From an uncultured Ignavibacteria bacterium (GTDB taxonomy: Bacteria > Bacteroidota > Ignavibacteria > Ignavibacteriales > Ignavibacteriaceae), in contig CALKUG010000090.1 in NCBI GenBank assembly GCA_937996765.1, positions 1 to 9,636 of the forward strand: a DNA stretch of 9,636 nucleotides, read 5' to 3'. Below the pieces are notes generated by a model. That model ran no database searches. It saw only the letters and a list, made by a program, of their open reading frames with translations, and was not told the origin of the DNA. Within the stretch, counting starts at the first letter, position 1, and every line of letters starts with the position of its first letter. This document shows positions 6,564 to 9,636 of the stretch, in pieces. The translations under genes and the position numbers were made by a program.

Positions 6564-8825
6564 ATGGCGAAACCGCTAAACAGTAAAGCAAATTCAACAA
6601 AAAACGTTAATAGAAGTTTAAGAAATAAGTTTTTAGTAACTCTTAGTGTGCTATTTGCACTTTTTGTTGTTTTTATGATATATATCTTTCAGGGAATCCC
6701 TTCCTTGGCAGAATTAACGAATCCGCGCCCCCCACTAAGCACGCGTGTTTACGATGTTAACAAAGAACTAATCGGGCAGTTTTTTATAGAAAATAGAATT
6801 GAAATATCTGCTGATTCTCTTCCCAGACATGTAATAGACGCATTGATTGCAACGGAGGATAGGAAGTTCTACGAACACTGGGGTGTTGATGTTGACCGTA
6901 TTTTTAAAGCGATGTTTAAAACAGTTTTTCTTTTTGATAGGGAAGGAGCTTCTACAATAACACAACAATTGGCTCGTAACCTTTATGGTCTTATCAAAAA
7001 AGATGAATCAGGAATTGATGTTTATATTCGAAAAATACGCGAATGGATTACCGCAGTACAGATAGAGAAAAATTTCACGAAAAAAGAAATTATTGAATTA
7101 TATCTAAACGTTTCGTTTTTTGGCAAAACAGCTTACGGTATAGAGACAGCTTCACAAATATATTTTGGAAAAAGTGCTACTGAAATTACTGTACCTGAAG
7201 CAGCTGTTTTTATATCTATGCTGAAATCTCCAGTCTATTACAATCCCGATAAATACCCCGATAATGCTTTACAACGCCGTAACTTGGTTATGCGAAATAT
7301 GGTGGAAATGGGTAAGCTCTCCGAGAGTCAATATCAGATGTATAAATCGCAGCCCATTGTTTTGGCTCCGCGGCACATCCTAAACAGAAAAGGCGAGGCT
7401 CCCCATTTTCTTGAATATGTAAGACAGCAACTTGAAGAGTTAATAGATACTAAAAATTATGATGTCAATTTGTATAAAGATGGACTCGTTGTTTATACTA
7501 CACTTGATTTACGAATGCAACGAATTGCAAATAAAGCTGTTAAAGAACACTTAGCCGAGTATCAGGTTCAATTCGATAAAAATTGGAGTTGGGAGCGGAA
7601 TAAAACTCTACTAAGTCAGTTAATAGAGTCAGCTATCAAAAACGACCCTACTTACCGAGCAGCTCCAACGGCCGGTGAAAAAGATCAAATTGCAAAAAGA
7701 TTACGATCTAAAGTAGCTTTTGTTGATTCCGTAAAAAGATCAGCGACAAGAATAGAAACCGGATTTGTAGTACTGGATCCAAAATCCGGTGAGATTCGTG
7801 CTTTGGTAGGAAGCTCGAATTTAGATTTTGAATACGGGTTAAATCACGTTACGCAGATTATCCGTCAGCCTGGTTCATCGTTTAAACCATTTGTATATAT
7901 AACAGCTCTTGAAAACGGTGCATCTCCTGAGATGGCTGTATCGAATGAAAAGTTTAATCATAACGGTTGGTCACCTGATAATAGCGATGGAAGCAGTGGA
8001 GGAATGCTAACCTTGCGTGCAGCATTACGGAACTCTGTAAATATTGTTACCGGAAGACTTGTAGTCGATAAAATGGCTCCGGCAAGTCAGGTAATTGAGA
8101 CAGCGCGTAGGTTGGGTATTAAAAGTGAAATGAAACCCTATCCTGCTATTGCTTTGGGAGTTTTTGAGCTTTCTCCCCTTGAGATTACAACGGCGTATGC
8201 AGCTCTTGCCAATAAAGGAGTTTATCAAACTCCAATTTCCATTTTGAGAATTGAAGATAGGAACGGCGTACTTGTAGATGAATTTATGTCGCAATCGCGT
8301 GAAGCCATTAAAGAAAATACTGCGCTACAGATAACAAGTATGCTTGAAGAGGTTGTTAATAGTGGTACGGGTGCCGGATTGCGTAGGTATTTCCAAAGAG
8401 ATGCAGCAGGAAAAACAGGAACAACACAAGATTTTGGTGATGCATGGTTTGTTGGTTATACTCCACAATTAGCAGGCGGTGTTTGGGTAGGGTTTGATGA
8501 TTTGAGAGTTAAATTTACCGGTTGGTACGGTCAAGGTGCGAAGGCAGCACTTCCGATATGGGGTAAATTTATGCAGGAAACTTATTCTTCATTAAATCTC
8601 CCGAATGAGTATTTTGATTCGCCAGTTGATTCGGTGTCTTCAAACAACGTGATTCTCTGTCTGGATTCTGTTGAAAAAGGCACACCGGCTTTAGCGGGGC
8701 CTAATTGTACGCGACGTACTATGGGTGATGGTTCTGCAGCTCATTTAAAGGTTTGTCCAATTCATGGTGGTGGAGTGACTGCCCCCAAAACTGAAACTCA
8801 AAGTGATGGTGGAACCGAGTGGTAA
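6564..8825 (+). CDS. mrcA: Class A penicillin-binding protein, PBP1A type (GT51 transglycosylase + transpeptidase)
   Basis: A bifunctional peptidoglycan synthase that polymerises lipid II and cross-links the stem peptides. It is anchored in the inner membrane with its domains in the periplasm. Numbered from the ATG (753 aa): a basic cytoplasmic tail, a membrane helix at about 23-44, and GT51 motifs ATEDRKFYEHWGVD (catalytic Glu98) and GASTITQQLARN (128-139). The transpeptidase domain has SSFK (Ser438, Lys441), SVN (491-493) and KTGT (617-620). The C-terminal tail carries Cys699, Cys715 and Cys731 (the last in CPIHGGG), resembling the cysteine-containing tails found in some PBP1A proteins. No catalytic residue is missing. 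The ATG at 6564 lies five bases after the lpxH stop. An in-frame TTG at 6549 would add five residues and overlap lpxH; neither start has a clear Shine-Dalgarno. It closes the four-gene plus-strand unit. Confidence 0.94.
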   Translation: MAKPLNSKANSTKNVNRSLRNKFLVTLSVLFALFVVFMIYIFQGIPSLAELTNPRPPLSTRVYDVNKELIGQFFIENRIEISADSLPRHVIDALIATEDRKFYEHWGVDVDRIFKAMFKTVFLFDREGASTITQQLARNLYGLIKKDESGIDVYIRKIREWITAVQIEKNFTKKEIIELYLNVSFFGKTAYGIETASQIYFGKSATEITVPEAAVFISMLKSPVYYNPDKYPDNALQRRNLVMRNMVEMGKLSESQYQMYKSQPIVLAPRHILNRKGEAPHFLEYVRQQLEELIDTKNYDVNLYKDGLVVYTTLDLRMQRIANKAVKEHLAEYQVQFDKNWSWERNKTLLSQLIESAIKNDPTYRAAPTAGEKDQIAKRLRSKVAFVDSVKRSATRIETGFVVLDPKSGEIRALVGSSNLDFEYGLNHVTQIIRQPGSSFKPFVYITALENGASPEMAVSNEKFNHNGWSPDNSDGSSGGMLTLRAALRNSVNIVTGRLVVDKMAPASQVIETARRLGIKSEMKPYPAIALGVFELSPLEITTAYAALANKGVYQTPISILRIEDRNGVLVDEFMSQSREAIKENTALQITSMLEEVVNSGTGAGLRRYFQRDAAGKTGTTQDFGDAWFVGYTPQLAGGVWVGFDDLRVKFTGWYGQGAKAALPIWGKFMQETYSSLNLPNEYFDSPVDSVSSNNVILCLDSVEKGTPALAGPNCTRRTMGDGSAAHLKVCPIHGGGVTAPKTETQSDGGTEW

Positions 8826-8840
8826 TGGTTTTTTAATTCC

Positions 8841-8868
8841 ATTGAATCACTTATATTTGTGACTCAAT
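8841..8868. repeat. Imperfect inverted repeat between the PBP1A gene and tRNA-Leu
   Basis: The arms ATTGAATCAC (8841-8850) and GTGACTCAAT (8859-8868) pair over ten positions with a single A/C mismatch, around an eight-base loop TTATATTT. It could be a weak transcription terminator for the upstream operon, but the T run after it is only three bases and the stem is AT-rich. It could equally be an operator dyad, because the loop contains most of the TATATTTG promoter candidate. The repeat itself is seen directly; its role is open. Confidence 0.55.
8852..8859 (+). promoter_or_regulatory. Candidate Bacteroidota-type -7 promoter element (TATATTTG) for tRNA-Leu
   Basis: TATATTTG is an exact match to TAnnTTTG, the -7 consensus of the primary sigma factor in Bacteroidota, and ends 11 bases before the first base of the tRNA. 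That gives a plausible short 5' leader. The partner -33 TTTG element is not clear: the expected position falls in TGGTTTTTT near 8826-8834. Confidence rests on the -7 match and its placement. Confidence 0.5.
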
Positions 8869-8870
8869 TT

Positions 8871-8956
8871 GCCCGGATGGCGGAATTGGTAGACGCGCTA
8901 GATTCAGGTTCTAGTGAGGGTTATACTTCGTGCAGGTTCGAGTCCTGTTCCGGGCA
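8871..8956 (+). tRNA. tRNA-Leu (anticodon CAG)
   Basis: A type II tRNA of 86 bases that decodes CUG. The acceptor stem GCCCGGA (8871-8877) pairs perfectly with TCCGGGC (8949-8955), and the discriminator base is A8956. The anticodon stem CTAGA/TCTAG (8898-8902 and 8910-8914) encloses loop TTCAGGT with anticodon CAG at 8905-8907. A long variable arm (about 8915-8931, GAGG pairing with CTTC) is expected for leucine, and the T arm has loop TTCGAGT (8937-8943). No CCA is encoded (CAT follows the discriminator), so the tail must be added enzymatically. Confidence 0.96.
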
Positions 8957-9007
8957 CATCACACCGCATTTATTGATACATTCCCTCTACTTTTGTTTTA
9001 ATCCTTT

Positions 9008-9014
9008 AAAGGGG
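9008..9014 (+). promoter_or_regulatory. Shine-Dalgarno (AAAGGGG) of the symporter gene
   Basis: AAAGGGG is spaced five bases from the ATG at 9020 and supports that start. It partly overlaps the perfect 10-base palindrome CCTTTAAAGG (9003-9012), which could pair with part of the site, though the stem has no loop and is probably of no consequence. Confidence 0.6.
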
Positions 9015-9019
9015 TTTTC

Positions 9020-9636
9020 ATGATAGCACTGATTCGGCGAGTTTCGTTTACACAATGGATTTTGATATCCATGGTTATTGGTGCTTTGATTGGCACCTTT
9101 TTCCCTCACTTTGCTGTTGAGTTAAAATTCCTCTCGAATATTTTTATTCGAATGATAAAATCGATTATTGTCCCTCTTATTTTCGCAACTCTTGTTGTTG
9201 GCATTGCCGGACACACAGATGATTTAAAGGCTGTTGGTAGGTTAGCTTTTAAATCTATAGTCTATTTTGAAATTGTAACAACATTAGCTCTTATTATTGG
9301 TCTTGCAGCCGTAAATATTACACGGCCCGGTGATGGCGTTCAATTACCCCCACCCTCCATTTCAGATAAACCACAGACAACGATGCCAATCACTTTTCAA
9401 GGCGTTCTTGAACATATAGTTCCAAAAAGTTTTATCGAAGCCGCTGCAGCCAACGAGGTATTACAAGTTGTATTTTTTAGTATTCTTTTTGCTGTTGCTT
9501 TAACTCAAGTAGCAGATAAACACAAAAAGACAATGATTGGCTTTGCAGATTCATTAGCCGAAGTAATGTTCAAATTTACCGGTATAGTTATGAAGTTTGC
9601 ACCTATAGGTATAGGGGATGCCATGGCTTACACTAT
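9020..9636 (+). CDS. DAACS-family dicarboxylate/amino acid:cation symporter (N-terminal part)
   Basis: The gene encodes a secondary transporter of the GltP/DctA family, which imports C4-dicarboxylates, glutamate or aspartate, or related substrates with Na+ or H+. The visible 205 codons start at an ATG with a good Shine-Dalgarno and remain open to the window end. The first membrane helix is WILISMVIGALIGTFF. The family hallmark FIRMIKSIIVPLIFATLVVG follows at about residues 42-61, then GIAGHTDDLKAVGR, and a third helix including TTLALIIGLAAVNI. A Pro-rich periplasmic-side loop (QLPPPS) and the segment EVLQVVFFSILFAVAL come next. The visible part ends in MKFAPIGIGDAMAY, matching the family's FAPxGxF region. 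The substrate-binding hairpins and the NMDGT-type motif lie beyond the edge, so substrate and coupling ion cannot be assigned. It follows the tRNA by 63 bases and is probably its own unit. Confidence 0.92.
   Translation, partial: MIALIRRVSFTQWILISMVIGALIGTFFPHFAVELKFLSNIFIRMIKSIIVPLIFATLVVGIAGHTDDLKAVGRLAFKSIVYFEIVTTLALIIGLAAVNITRPGDGVQLPPPSISDKPQTTMPITFQGVLEHIVPKSFIEAAAANEVLQVVFFSILFAVALTQVADKHKKTMIGFADSLAEVMFKFTGIVMKFAPIGIGDAMAYT

Noticed and set aside
6721..6740. Run of six C residues in the PBP1A gene as a possible phase-variation tract
   Set aside because: The run encodes a family-typical Pro-Pro (RPPLST) and is short; the frame is intact on both sides.
8025..8294. Antisense open frame of 89 codons inside the PBP1A gene
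   Set aside because: It covers the transpeptidase domain, whose motifs are intact on the plus strand. Nothing supports it as a gene.
8824..8843. Hairpin AATGG/CCATT right after the PBP1A stop
   Set aside because: There are only five pairs around a ten-base AT loop and no following T run; it is too weak to call a terminator.
8973..9002. Sigma70-like promoter TTGATA with TTTAAT 18 bases later, before the symporter gene
   Set aside because: The leader would be only about ten bases and would start inside the ribosome-binding site. Such chance matches are common in AT-rich DNA, and this lineage probably uses a different consensus.
9003..9014. Palindrome CCTTTAAAGG as a tRNA or operon terminator
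   Set aside because: It has no loop, the stem is short, and it overlaps the Shine-Dalgarno of the next gene.
1..9636. CRISPR array, insertion sequence, phage attachment site or defence system
   Set aside because: No regularly spaced repeats, transposase-like frame, integrase or terminal repeats flanking the tRNA were seen on either strand. The window reads as a chromosomal housekeeping region.

Overview
The window comes from an AT-rich, Gram-negative bacterium. I infer the Bacteroidota/Chlorobiota (FCB) side of the tree. The clues are a fused E1 alpha/beta 2-oxoacid dehydrogenase with an RGHEEASG-type active-site segment, a perfect match to the Bacteroidota -7 promoter element (TAnnTTTG) before the tRNA, several genes lacking a Shine-Dalgarno sequence, and a tRNA without an encoded CCA tail. 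An LpxH-like lipid A enzyme and a lipoprotein signal indicate an outer membrane. The phylum call is an inference; no rRNA or other decisive marker is present.

Layout. (1) Positions 1-2030, minus strand: a two-gene unit read leftwards. The first gene (996-2030, TTG start with a strong GGAGG site) encodes a protein with the architecture of an AAA_21/ABC-type ATPase whose Walker A and Walker B motifs are eroded. Its end overlaps by 14 bases the start of a predicted lipoprotein (1-1009) that runs off the left edge. (2) Positions 2031-2165: a divergent intergenic region. (3) Positions 2166-8825, plus strand: four tightly packed genes, probably one operon. They encode a fused E1 2-oxoacid dehydrogenase, a secreted M1-family zinc aminopeptidase, an LpxH-like UDP-2,3-diacylglucosamine hydrolase, and a class A penicillin-binding protein (PBP1A type). 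Gaps are 12 bases or less, with one 11-base overlap. (4) Positions 8826-8956: a short spacer with an imperfect inverted repeat and a TATATTTG box, then a type II tRNA-Leu (anticodon CAG). (5) Positions 9020-9636: the first 205 codons of a DAACS-family dicarboxylate/amino acid:cation symporter, cut by the right edge.

Function. LpxH (lipid A), PBP1A (peptidoglycan) and the exported peptidase are envelope or periplasmic functions. The E1 enzyme is metabolic and arrives without visible E2 or E3 partners. The least ordinary part is the pseudo-ATPase/lipoprotein pair on the minus strand. The rest looks like well-known families in a compact arrangement.
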